Position numbers and translations under genes: made by a program. Positions 38,353-45,945 of a DNA stretch of 48,207 nt are shown piece by piece. The notes under the pieces are model-generated. The model did no database searches. It was given only the letters and a program-made list of their open reading frames with translations, and was not told the DNA's origin. The DNA is from Parasutterella excrementihominis YIT 11859 (lineage in GTDB: Bacteria; Pseudomonadota; Gammaproteobacteria; Burkholderiales; Burkholderiaceae_F), in NCBI RefSeq assembly GCF_000205025.1, contig NZ_GL883759.1:1-48207 (forward strand). Direction: 5' to 3'. Numbering within the stretch: the first letter of the stretch is position 1; each line of letters starts with the position of its first letter.

Positions 38353-40902
38353 ATGAGCAACTCGATAGAAACCTCCTTCTTATATAGAAATTTCCCCCGG
38401 TTTCGGAATAATTCCGAAGACGAGGTCGGCGCCGGAGGAAAACTCTGGGGTCTGGTTCTCTTTTGCGTTTGCGCGGCGGCTTGTATCGCTCTTTCTCTTG
38501 TTCTGGGAAGTTATGACTACTCGGATCCGGGATTTTCACGCTTCAATACCAAGCTCCAAGTCAGCAACCTCTTCGGAGTGCAGGGTGCTTGGACGGCCGA
38601 TCTGTTCTATCTTTTATTCGGCTGGGGCGCCTGGGTCTTTGTTATCGGACTCTTTTATTTTCTGGTTCGCGGCTTAAAACGCCTGCGAGGAAAAAAAGTT
38701 TCCGTTTCTCCGATCCCGATGGGTTTCCGTATTTTGGCTTTCTGTGTGTTGGTCCTTAGTTGCTGTGCGCTGTTCTTCCTTCGGTTCCATACTCATTCCG
38801 AAGGGCTTCCCGGCACGACAGGCGGAGCGCTTGGAAGCGCGATCGGATCCGAGCTCCTCTATTGGATGAGCCTAGAAGCAGCCACGGCTTTCGTTCTTGT
38901 TTTAGTTCTGTTTTGTTCTTCCGTGTTTTTCGGTTTTTCTTGGATGTCGGTCGCGGAACAAATCGGAAGAACTTTTGAGCGTTTATTCCGCAGAGTGGCT
39001 TCAATTAAGCAAAGCAAAGAAGATGACGCTTTTGCGAAAGCCTCTATGGAGGAAAGAGAGAAGTCGCTTCAGGACCGACAAGGGCCTTCTCCCGAACTGC
39101 CTGCGCTTCCTGCTGCTTCCGCTCCGGTTGTTCAGCCGCGGGCTGAAGAGATTAAAACTGAGGAACTTTTATTCGCTGATGATAAGGAAGACGAGGTGAA
39201 AGGTCCGGATCAATTTAAACCGATTGATTATGAGCGCGATCCGGAAGACTTGGCACCGGCCTCACTCCGCCCTACGCCCGAAAATACCGTTGCGCCGATG
39301 GAAAAAGAACCCTTCGATATTGAAGATATCCGCGATGAAGAGGAAAGTGTCAAAGATCTGCCGATCGAAGATCATGTCGTTGAACAGCCAGCCCGGCTGA
39401 TCGAAGAAGTTCCGGAAGAACCGAAGGAGTTTGTCCTGCCTCCGGTGTCGTTGCTGAACGATCCTCCGTTTGAAGCGGTTCAGGTCAGCAGGGAAGAATT
39501 GAACCTGACCTCTCAGCGTATCGAACACATACTCCAAAATTATAAAATTAACGCTAAGGTTCTTTCTGCTCTGCCGGGGCCGATTATTACCCGATTCAAA
39601 CTGCAGCCGGCTCCGGGCGTCCGCTCTCGTAAGTTCGTGGAAGTGGCAAAAGACTTGGCTCGCGGCTTAGGACAGCCCAATGTTCGTATTGTAGAGAATA
39701 TGCAGGAAGCTGACTGTATTGGTCTTGAAGTGCCGAATTCTTCTCAGTCGGTACAGACGATTTATCTGAAAGAAATTATCAACAGTCACCCCTTCCAGTC
39801 GAGTACTTCTCCGCTGACCTTGGCACTTGGTAAAGGCGTTGCGGGCGACCCCGTCGTTATTGACTTGGCTAAAGCTCCTCATCTATTGGTCGCCGGTACT
39901 ACGGGTTCCGGTAAGTCCGTCGGTATCAACGCCATGATTCTGTCGATGCTGTATAAGAATCCGCCTGATAAGCTCAAGCTGATTCTGGTTGATCCGAAGG
40001 AAGTGGAATTCAGTCCCTACGAAGATATTCCCCATCTTTTGACCCCGGTGATTACGGATATGGCCAAGGCGGCTCATTGTCTGGCCTGGGCCGTCCGCGA
40101 AATGGATCGACGCTACAAACTGCTGAAGATGGCCGGACAGAAAAACTTTGACGGTTACAACCAGCGAATTCGCGAAGCGAAGGAAGCCGGTACTCCGATT
40201 ATGAATCCGCATGCCCAGCCGCCGATTCCTTTGGAAGAGATCCCGTACATCATTATCATCATCGACGAGTTGGCTGACTTGCTGATGGTTTACGGCAAGG
40301 AAGTAGAGACTCAGATCATGCGCCTGACCCAAAAAGCCCGAGCGGCCGGCATGCACATGATTATCGCCACACAGCGTCCGAGTGCTGATATTGTCACGCC
40401 GGTGATTAAAGCTAACTGCCCGTCGCGTATCAGCTTCCAGGTCTCCAACCGCTATGACTCGACGACGATTCTGAATACTCCGGGTGCGGAAGAATTGCTT
40501 GGTCGCGGCGACATGTTCTATATGAAGCCCAGTGCTCAGTTGCAGCGCATCCACGGTGCATTTGTTCCGGACGAAGAAATTTACCGTGTGACCGAGTTCC
40601 TCAAGGAACAAGGCAAGCCGGAATATGTCGATGGTGTGACTGACGCACCTGAGGAAGAAGAGGAAGAGGTTGAAGAAACTTCTTCCGCCCGCAATGAAGG
40701 TAACGAACTTTATGACAAGGCAGTTCAGCTGGTTACGACGGAAAATCGCCCGTCTATCTCCTACCTGCAGCGCCGTCTAAACATCGGCTATAACCGTGCC
40801 GCCAACTTGATCGAAAAAATGGAACAGGAAGGCGTGGTGTCTAAACCGAACAGTATGGGCAAACGCCGAGTTTTAGTTGGTTCCGGTCCCTCAATGGATT
40901 AA
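38353..40902 (+). CDS. ftsK: DNA translocase FtsK
   Basis: Septal DNA pump that coordinates chromosome segregation and dimer resolution. 849 residues: four N-terminal membrane spans (about 30-52, 78-105, 118-140, 165-195), an acidic Pro/Glu-rich linker (220-370), and the motor with Walker A GTTGSGKS at 515-522, Walker B IIIIIDELADLLM and QRPSADI. The C-terminal winged-helix gamma domain (RPSISYLQRRLNIGYNRAANLIEKME) reads KOPS sites. It lies divergent to trxB, a common arrangement near lolA. Confidence 0.97.
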   Translation: MSNSIETSFLYRNFPRFRNNSEDEVGAGGKLWGLVLFCVCAAACIALSLVLGSYDYSDPGFSRFNTKLQVSNLFGVQGAWTADLFYLLFGWGAWVFVIGLFYFLVRGLKRLRGKKVSVSPIPMGFRILAFCVLVLSCCALFFLRFHTHSEGLPGTTGGALGSAIGSELLYWMSLEAATAFVLVLVLFCSSVFFGFSWMSVAEQIGRTFERLFRRVASIKQSKEDDAFAKASMEEREKSLQDRQGPSPELPALPAASAPVVQPRAEEIKTEELLFADDKEDEVKGPDQFKPIDYERDPEDLAPASLRPTPENTVAPMEKEPFDIEDIRDEEESVKDLPIEDHVVEQPARLIEEVPEEPKEFVLPPVSLLNDPPFEAVQVSREELNLTSQRIEHILQNYKINAKVLSALPGPIITRFKLQPAPGVRSRKFVEVAKDLARGLGQPNVRIVENMQEADCIGLEVPNSSQSVQTIYLKEIINSHPFQSSTSPLTLALGKGVAGDPVVIDLAKAPHLLVAGTTGSGKSVGINAMILSMLYKNPPDKLKLILVDPKEVEFSPYEDIPHLLTPVITDMAKAAHCLAWAVREMDRRYKLLKMAGQKNFDGYNQRIREAKEAGTPIMNPHAQPPIPLEEIPYIIIIIDELADLLMVYGKEVETQIMRLTQKARAAGMHMIIATQRPSADIVTPVIKANCPSRISFQVSNRYDSTTILNTPGAEELLGRGDMFYMKPSAQLQRIHGAFVPDEEIYRVTEFLKEQGKPEYVDGVTDAPEEEEEEVEETSSARNEGNELYDKAVQLVTTENRPSISYLQRRLNIGYNRAANLIEKMEQEGVVSKPNSMGKRRVLVGSGPSMD

Positions 40903-40916
40903 ACGTTCACACATGA

Positions 40917-40946
40917 AAAACGGAAGGTTTCGAGGCCTTCCGTTTT
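40917..40946. terminator. Bidirectional terminator between ftsK and pyrE
   Basis: AAAACGGAAGG (40917-40927) pairs with CCTTCCGTTTT (40936-40946) over 11 bp. U-runs are present on both strands. Confidence 0.9.
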
Positions 40947-40963
40947 CTGTTAATGGGAACTGA

Positions 40964-41638
40964 TTAGTTTTCAGAAGCTTGAGCAAACAGACCGCGCTCA
41001 GCTGCCCATGTCCAGGGCGTATCCAGCCAAGCATCGATTTGTTCTTTCTCGTTTGCGTCGATAAGGCCTAATTTTTCGGCTTTTTCAACAATGAACGCAA
41101 AAGGAAGAAGCTGATAAGCGGTGATGTGATGCTTTTCAAAGTTTCTCATCGTCTCCGGCATATCAAAGTTAGTGATTGCAAAGCAGGCTTCTACGATGGC
41201 GCCGGCTTCACGAAGTACTTTGGCTGCATCCAATAAAGAAAGACCGGTAGAAAGATGGTCCTCAATGATGAGAACTTTTTTGCCTTTGACGTCGATACCG
41301 TCGATTCGACTGAGGTTGCCGTAACTCTTGGTAGCGCGGCGAACCGTGACGAACGGAACGCCGAGGCGGTAAGCCAGGGCGGCGCCGTGAGAAGTTCCGG
41401 CGCCTTCAACGCCGGCGATGACGTCAAAGTCCAGCTTAAGTTCAACGATGCGGGATGCCATCGTTTCAACAATATCTCTCCAGGCTTCCGGATAAGAAGG
41501 AAGGATACGGTTATCAACGTAGATCGGAGTGACCAGACCCGAGCGAAGACGCATAGGCTTGTCTTTGAGAAATACGATGGCGTTATGACTGAGGAGGTGT
41601 TCAGCCATGATATCTTGAGCGATAAAAGAAGTAGGCAT
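40964..41638 (-). CDS. pyrE: Orotate phosphoribosyltransferase
   Basis: Adds phosphoribose to orotate in de novo pyrimidine synthesis. The PRPP loop is VLIIEDHLSTG; GVEGAGTSHGAALAYRLGVPFVTVRR and the YGNLSRIDG loop fit OPRT-type transferases. A GTG at 41647 extends the frame, but AGGAG lies 8 nt before the ATG at 41638, which is chosen (224 residues). It is second in an operon with the amidohydrolase, 11 nt after its stop, under the attenuator described upstream. Another type I phosphoribosyltransferase with a related base substrate is a smaller possibility. Confidence 0.85.
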   Translation of the reverse strand: MPTSFIAQDIMAEHLLSHNAIVFLKDKPMRLRSGLVTPIYVDNRILPSYPEAWRDIVETMASRIVELKLDFDVIAGVEGAGTSHGAALAYRLGVPFVTVRRATKSYGNLSRIDGIDVKGKKVLIIEDHLSTGLSLLDAAKVLREAGAIVEACFAITNFDMPETMRNFEKHHITAYQLLPFAFIVEKAEKLGLIDANEKEQIDAWLDTPWTWAAERGLFAQASEN

Positions 41639-41649
41639 TGCTGACACTC

Positions 41650-42672
41650 CTAGATTTGGATAGAGAAGTCGGTGTTTTCCAGCGGCGGCAGACCGAGGAC
41701 TCGGCGTCCGTTGACCGTTGCAATCTTTGCCAGGGCTTCCATTTCGTCATAACGGCAGCCGGTCGCAAGCGTCATCAGTTCGTGCCACATATCGCCGCCA
41801 TTCCAAGGCACCATGGCGTCGCAGACGTTATCCGTACCTAAGGCAACCGTGATGCCGGCAGGATCGAGCTCATCGACAGGAGTCATCGAGTTATGGACAG
41901 GGCCGATACTTTCCGAACGCGGTGTGTCAATCCAAGCAGTAGGGCAGGCGATCATCATGACGTCGGCTTTTTTCATCAGATCGTACAAGCGGCGGCGATA
42001 CATTCTGGAGTGAGCTGCGATGGAAATACCGTGAATGGCCACAACTTTGCCCTGCATACCGTGTTCAATGGTTTTAGCGCACAGCTCTTCGGTTTCATAT
42101 TCAAGCGATTCATTGAATTGATCGACGTGAACGTGAACCATCTTATTGAGGCGTTTTGCAGTGCTCAAAATAATGTCAAAAGCTTCGGAGCCTTTTCCGT
42201 AGTCCTTTTCATCGCGTTTAGGAAGGGCACCTATGATGTCGACCATTTCGGAGCCGATATCGAACCATTGTCTGGCCTCAGGATCGATAACACCCTTGAG
42301 CGTCTGGTTAGCGAATTTAACAGCCAGCTGGTCTGCGTAATGCTCTCTTGCTCGAACGCCGGCTTTGATAGCGCGGTCTCTGCTCTGCGGGTCGATGTCC
42401 ACGAAGGTACCGACGGCAGTGACGCCTTGAGAAATCATGAGCTCGAAGAATTGACAAAACCTTCTGTAGAAGTCCTCTTCAGTGGATTCTGACTTTAGCT
42501 TATCCAGCGCATCCCATTTCTGCTGCAGCGTGCAAGTCTTTCTCATATGCAGTACATCCGGACTCAGCGTAAAGGAACGGTCGGCATGAGCATGGGTATT
42601 CACCCATCCGCCGTTCCTTTTGATGACCGGTTCAATCATCGAGCGAATAGTAAGAGGAGTTTCCAAGTTCAT
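41650..42672 (-). CDS. Amidohydrolase, cytosine-deaminase-like
   Basis: Metal-dependent TIM-barrel hydrolase, 340 residues. Metal and catalytic motifs: HAHAD at 27-31, HVHVDQFNE starting at 180, H214 in IHGIS and D281 in GTDN, near CPTAWID. The pattern is nearest cytosine deaminase and related base deaminases, but the exact substrate is not evident; it could be a pyrimidine or another cyclic amide. Its start shares ATGA with the leader ORF, and pyrE follows at once, so a role in pyrimidine salvage is inferred. Confidence 0.75.
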   Translation of the reverse strand: MNLETPLTIRSMIEPVIKRNGGWVNTHAHADRSFTLSPDVLHMRKTCTLQQKWDALDKLKSESTEEDFYRRFCQFFELMISQGVTAVGTFVDIDPQSRDRAIKAGVRAREHYADQLAVKFANQTLKGVIDPEARQWFDIGSEMVDIIGALPKRDEKDYGKGSEAFDIILSTAKRLNKMVHVHVDQFNESLEYETEELCAKTIEHGMQGKVVAIHGISIAAHSRMYRRRLYDLMKKADVMMIACPTAWIDTPRSESIGPVHNSMTPVDELDPAGITVALGTDNVCDAMVPWNGGDMWHELMTLATGCRYDEMEALAKIATVNGRRVLGLPPLENTDFSIQI

Positions 42673-42806
42673 TTCAATTCCTGTAAAAAAACGGCCTCCC
42701 GAAATTGGGAAGGCCGTTGAAGAAAACAGTTATTCTTGGGCTTGCGCAAAGCCCTCCAAAAAGACAGAAGTTTTTCTTCTTGAATTTGGATTGTTCCTGT
42801 TTTCAT
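42669..42806 (-). CDS. Candidate 45-residue leader peptide, PyrL-like in layout
   Basis: Begins at the ATG at 42806 (in-frame TAG two codons upstream), runs without a stop through the hairpin and T-run of the attenuator, and ends in TGA overlapping the amidohydrolase ATG (ATGA). The start reads MKTGTIQIQEEK and the end AVFLQELK. This is the architecture of enteric pyrL ahead of pyrBI: a translated leader whose ribosome prevents the terminator from forming if polymerase has paused. Peptide sequence itself is not related. No Shine-Dalgarno is seen before the ATG; from the -10 the transcript may start near or at it. Confidence 0.55.
   Translation of the reverse strand: MKTGTIQIQEEKLLSFWRALRKPKNNCFLQRPSQFREAVFLQELK
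42685..42718 (-). terminator. Attenuator hairpin before the amidohydrolase-pyrE operon
   Basis: On the minus strand AACGGCCT (42718-42711) pairs with AGGCCGTT (42697-42690), with inner CCC/GGG pairs, and is followed by seven T (42691-42685) only 12 nt before the gene start. A pause-type hairpin GGGCTT/AAGCCC (42754-42738) and a U-rich GTTTTCTTC (about 42727-42719) precede it. Together they form pause hairpin, U-rich pause and terminator, as in UTP-sensitive attenuation. Confidence 0.8.
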
Positions 42807-42814
42807 GAGCTAGG

Positions 42815-42820
42815 AGCATA
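42815..42820 (-). promoter_or_regulatory. Extended -10 for the leader transcript
   Basis: On the minus strand TGCTATGCT gives an extended -10 (TG-N-TATGCT, -10 at 42820-42815). The -35 position is only an A-run. The expected start is about 7-9 nt downstream, which is at or just before the leader ATG at 42806. Confidence 0.5.
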
Positions 42821-42872
42821 GCAAAAATAAGATGAGATTTTTTGATTAAAAGCCTGAGGGAACAAACAAATC

Positions 42873-42887
42873 GCAAACAATGTTTGC
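42873..42887. promoter_or_regulatory. Perfect palindrome GCAAACAATGTTTGC, LacI/PurR-like operator
   Basis: GCAAACA-A-TGTTTGC is a perfect 15-nt inverted repeat between the pyrimidine operon and lolA. The half-site CGCAAAC matches that of PurR-type LacI-family operators, but the centre is one base longer. It lies about 60 nt upstream of the leader transcript start and could serve either direction. Confidence 0.5.
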
Positions 42888-42913
42888 AAGAAAACGCTAG
42901 TCTTAGTAAAACT

Positions 42914-42956
42914 ACTAATCATCATTTATGATTAGTTCATCGCTAACTTTTGTTAG
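42914..42956 (+). promoter_or_regulatory. Two inverted repeats upstream of lolA
   Basis: ACTAATCAT (42914-42922) and ATGATTAGT (42928-42936) form a 9-bp dyad with a 5-nt centre. CTAAC (42943-42947) and GTTAG (42952-42956) form a small hairpin just before the ribosome-binding site. They may be an operator and a leader hairpin. Confidence 0.45.
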
Positions 42957-42975
42957 ATTGAGGAAGAAGCGTTTC

Positions 42976-43593
42976 ATGAAAAAAACAGCACTTTTGACCA
43001 TTACCGGTTTATTTCCGTTCGTTGTTTTTTCCCAGCCGTTGGATCTGTTAAATAATTTTTTGAATGAGACAAAACAGGCTTCCGGTGCTTTTGAGCAACA
43101 AACCTTTCAAAAAGACGGAAAACCTGCAGAAGAATTACAGAAAGGAACGTTCTCGTTTTCTCGGCCCGGAAAATTTGTTTGGACTTATACCAGCCCGTAT
43201 CCTCAGAAGATGGTTTGCGACGGCAGCCGAATCTATATTTGGGATGAGGATTTAAACCAAGTGACTGTTCGGTCGGCTAAAGGAGCTATTCCTAAGAGTC
43301 CTGCCTCTATCCTATTCGGAACTCAGTCCTACAAAAAAGATTGGAATGCGACACAACCCAAGCAAGAAGACGGATATACCTGGATCACGCTAACGCCTAA
43401 AGCCAAGGACGCTTCGGTGAACTCAGTTTCTTTCGGATTTAAGTCTGAAAAACTTGAGAAACTCATTTTTGTCGGATCGATGGGTGAGAAGACAAATCTA
43501 ACGATTTCCGATCTTAAGACTGATGTTCAGTTAAGCCCCGAGACTTTTAAATTCACGGCTCCTAAAGGTGCGGACGTGATCGAAGTCAAGTGA
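42976..43593 (+). CDS. lolA: Outer-membrane lipoprotein carrier protein LolA
   Basis: Periplasmic chaperone that ferries lipoproteins from LolCDE to LolB. The frame is open from 42928, but the ATG at 42976 follows AGGAAG and begins a normal signal peptide (MKKTALLTITGLFPFVVFSQ), giving 205 residues. Family traits: LNNFLNETKQASGAFEQQTF, then GTFSFSRPGKFVWTYTSPYPQKMVCDG and IWDEDLNQVTVR. It lies divergent to the pyrimidine operon. Confidence 0.93.
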   Translation: MKKTALLTITGLFPFVVFSQPLDLLNNFLNETKQASGAFEQQTFQKDGKPAEELQKGTFSFSRPGKFVWTYTSPYPQKMVCDGSRIYIWDEDLNQVTVRSAKGAIPKSPASILFGTQSYKKDWNATQPKQEDGYTWITLTPKAKDASVNSVSFGFKSEKLEKLIFVGSMGEKTNLTISDLKTDVQLSPETFKFTAPKGADVIEVK

Positions 43594-43768
43594 AGAATCT
43601 TTGTTCCGGCCTGGCGCAGGAATCTGAATTTTTAGCCAGGTACTCTGCGGCTGATAACGCGCAGTGCTTCTCTTTTTAGAAAAAATTGTGCGATTTGTGT
43701 TTCTTTTGTCAGTTTTTATGCCCAAATTTGTGGGGAGAGTCGGTTTAATTTTTAGACGGCGCTAAATA
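43594..43768 (+). other. Gap after lolA
   Basis: No gene. CTGCG (43645-43649)/CGCAG (43660-43664) followed by a T-rich stretch may be a weak lolA terminator. Several AT-rich boxes near 43746-43778 (for example TATTCT with an upstream TG) could be the promoter of the following leader, but none is convincing. Confidence 0.35.
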
Positions 43769-43927
43769 GTGTTATTCTCCGAGTAGCAGAACACACGGGG
43801 AGCCAGGTCTTCTAATCCAGTCCCTTATAAGTAAAAAGAAGGCCGGCTTGTATTGATGGACACAAAGAACGAAGTTTTTCGTCCGGCGAGAAGTCGGGTG
43901 AACTCTGCCTTCGTTAGCAACGGAGGC
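43769..43927 (+). promoter_or_regulatory. Candidate structured RNA / riboswitch-like leader of the metallophosphoesterase
   Basis: Read 5' to 3': GTGTT(43769-43773)/AACAC(43790-43794) and CTCC(43777-43780)/GGAG(43799-43802) interleave, giving a possible pseudoknot. GCCGG(43842-43846)/CCGGC(43883-43887) closes a three-way junction with CTTGT/ACAAAG (43847-43851/43862-43867) and ACGAA/TTCGT (43869-43873/43878-43882). A hairpin AGAAGT/ACTCT follows. Last, GCCTTCGTT(43907-43915)/AACGGAGGC(43919-43927), 9 bp with a 3-nt loop, hides the GGAGG ribosome-binding site of the gene. No known riboswitch class was recognised. Confidence 0.5.
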
Positions 43928-43939
43928 ATGAATGAGTAA
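43856..43939 (+). CDS. Small upstream ORF overlapping the metallophosphoesterase start
   Basis: A 27-codon frame from ATG 43856 to TAA 43939 overlaps the downstream ATG (43932) by 8 nt in another frame. It crosses the hairpin that hides the downstream Shine-Dalgarno, so its translation could open that hairpin. No clear Shine-Dalgarno precedes it, so it may be a chance frame. Confidence 0.3.
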   Translation: MDTKNEVFRPARSRVNSAFVSNGGMNE

Positions 43940-44768
43940 GGTTTTTCTATGCGGCGATCCGCACGGAGAGTTTGACCACATCCTGAGCGCCATAGACCAA
44001 TGGCACCCGGATGCGGTTCTGATTCTCGGCGACCTGACGCCGTCTCATTCCTTGGATGAGATTTTTAAAGGTGTTAAAGGAACCAAGATTTACTGGATTC
44101 CGGGTAATCACGACACTGACTCAGACCTTATTTATGACCGTCTTTGGAGGTCTTCTTTCGCTAAACATAATCTCCACGGCAGAGTTCAGGACGTTTGCGG
44201 CGTTAAAGTGGCCGGTTTAGGCGGTGTATTCCGCGGCCAAATTTGGATGCCTCCGGCAATGCCGCTTTATGCTTCTCCAAGCCTTTTCATCCGAAAGATC
44301 GGCAAGAGCGGAATGTGGCGCGGCGGTCTTCCCCGCAGACACCGTTCGACGATTTTCCAGAGTGTCTATGAAAAACTCAAGGAATGCAAGGCTGACATCC
44401 TGATTACGCATGAAGCCCCCTCGATGCATCCGAAAGGCTTCAAAGCCTTGGACGATCTTGCTGTGAAAATGGGTTGCAAAATTATCTTTCACGCCCACCA
44501 GCATGAAAGCAAGCGCTATTGCCCGTGCAACGGACTCTGCGCACGCGGAATCGGACTTCGCGGAATCATTGATTTAGAAGGAAACGTTATCGTTCCCGCA
44601 CAGGTCGATCCGCGTGAGCTCGAAGCAAAAGTCCGGTCTGCACCTTCTCCGGTGAAAACTCAGTTAAGAAGAACGCCGGCTTCTAAGTTCCGGCGTCTCA
44701 ATCGATTCAATCGGTTTTCAAGAAAGGGATGGTCTAACAGGCTCCCCAAAAAGGAACGACAGGGATAA
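43932..44768 (+). CDS. Calcineurin-like metallophosphoesterase
   Basis: 278 residues. All five metallophosphoesterase blocks are seen: GDPHGE (D9, H11), GDLT (D34), GNHDT (59-63), THEAPS, and HAHQHE. The fold acts on phosphodiesters or phosphomonoesters; substrate unknown. From about residue 235 the C-terminus is a basic, Arg-rich tail (KFRRLNRFNRFSRKGW), suggesting contact with nucleic acid or a membrane. It converges on moeA, overlapping its 3' end by 35 nt. The leader structure upstream suggests translational control. Confidence 0.85.
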   Translation: MSKVFLCGDPHGEFDHILSAIDQWHPDAVLILGDLTPSHSLDEIFKGVKGTKIYWIPGNHDTDSDLIYDRLWRSSFAKHNLHGRVQDVCGVKVAGLGGVFRGQIWMPPAMPLYASPSLFIRKIGKSGMWRGGLPRRHRSTIFQSVYEKLKECKADILITHEAPSMHPKGFKALDDLAVKMGCKIIFHAHQHESKRYCPCNGLCARGIGLRGIIDLEGNVIVPAQVDPRELEAKVRSAPSPVKTQLRRTPASKFRRLNRFNRFSRKGWSNRLPKKERQG

Positions 44769-45945
44769 GTTCTCCGTCAGCGGGTGCAGCCTGATTATCA
44801 GCCAAGTAAATGAAACAGTTGGCTTTTATCATGGACTTTAAGGCGCCCGTTTTTTGTGAACCTGCAGGCGTCACCGTTACTCGGCAGTCTTCCATTGTCA
44901 ACAGACCTCTTTGGAAATCTGTGTAACCTACATTCTTCTTGAACTTGCCTTTTGCCGCCGCTAAGGCATAGACCAATTTAGGATCCTTCTGACCGGAGAG
45001 TAATGCCAAGGCAATGGAGACAATGGCATAGAAAGTGACTTGTGCAGCAGTGGGATTTCCCGGGAGACCGAAGAAATATGCCTTTCCGATTTTTCCGACA
45101 GCTAAAGGTTTGCCCGGCTTAATTAGACAGTGCCAGGAAATGAGTTCCCCGATCTCTAAGACAACTTTTCTTGTGAAATCGGCTTCTCCCACGGAGACAC
45201 CGCCGGAGGTAATCACGGCATCGCACTCTTGAGAAGCTCTTAAAAGACATTCTTTCAAGGTTTCAGGATTATCTTTGATAACACCGTAATCGATGATGTC
45301 AAAGCCTTTTTCTCTTAACATCGCTCCGATGCAGTAACGGTTCGAATCGTAAATTTTTCCCGGAGCAAGTGGCTGATCGATGCTTTGAAGTTCGTCGCCC
45401 GTGGAGAAAAAGCCGACCTTCACCTTTTTAAAAACAGTTACCTTGTGAATGCCGAGCGCTGCAAGGAAATTTATTTCGGGCGCATGGAGCAGCGTACCCT
45501 TCGTCATGCAAACGTCACCGCTCCTGATCTCTTCTCCTTTTCGGCGGACATTGTCATCGGCCCTTACTTCCGACGGGAAAGTAATTTCTTTATCGTCGGC
45601 CTTCACAATTTCCTGTTTGACGACGGTGTCCGCTCCTTCTGGTACTTCTCCGCCGGTCATAATACGAACACATTCACCTGACTGCAGCTTTTTCGGGTAA
45701 GGATGACCGGCAAAAGAAGATCCGACCTCTTTTAACGTAAAACCTTCAGGCTTGATGTCTTCCGAACCAAAAGCCCAGCCGTCCATCGCTGAGTTATTAA
45801 AAAGCGGAAGGTCGATGGGTGAGTGAAGATCTTCAGCTAATACAAAACCAAGCGCTTCGGAAATCGTCTTTTCTGCTGTTGAAGCCACAGGCTCGATATA
45901 GGAACGCAGAAATTCGAGTGTCTGCGTGTAGGTTTTAACTTCCAT
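44734..45945 (-). CDS. moeA: Molybdopterin molybdenumtransferase MoeA
   Basis: Inserts molybdate into adenylated molybdopterin. 403 residues, family length. Features: LPLFNNSAMDGWAF, RIMTGGEVPEGADTVVKQE, the MPT-binding VITSGGVSVGEADFTRKVV, KPGKPLAVGKIGKAYFFGLPGNPTAAQVTF. The start overlaps the mobA stop by 11 nt, so mobA-moeA are coupled. Its 3' end overlaps the metallophosphoesterase end. The window also holds a Mog fusion at 26069-27337, the previous step in the pathway. Confidence 0.95.
   Translation of the reverse strand: MEVKTYTQTLEFLRSYIEPVASTAEKTISEALGFVLAEDLHSPIDLPLFNNSAMDGWAFGSEDIKPEGFTLKEVGSSFAGHPYPKKLQSGECVRIMTGGEVPEGADTVVKQEIVKADDKEITFPSEVRADDNVRRKGEEIRSGDVCMTKGTLLHAPEINFLAALGIHKVTVFKKVKVGFFSTGDELQSIDQPLAPGKIYDSNRYCIGAMLREKGFDIIDYGVIKDNPETLKECLLRASQECDAVITSGGVSVGEADFTRKVVLEIGELISWHCLIKPGKPLAVGKIGKAYFFGLPGNPTAAQVTFYAIVSIALALLSGQKDPKLVYALAAAKGKFKKNVGYTDFQRGLLTMEDCRVTVTPAGSQKTGALKSMIKANCFIYLADNQAAPADGELIPVVPFWGAC

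Noticed and set aside
43891-43910. Resemblance of the metallophosphoesterase leader to the cobalamin riboswitch box
   Set aside because: AAGTCGGGTGAACTCTGCC vaguely recalls the B12 box, but the other conserved B12-riboswitch elements are missing and the gene is not a B12 gene.
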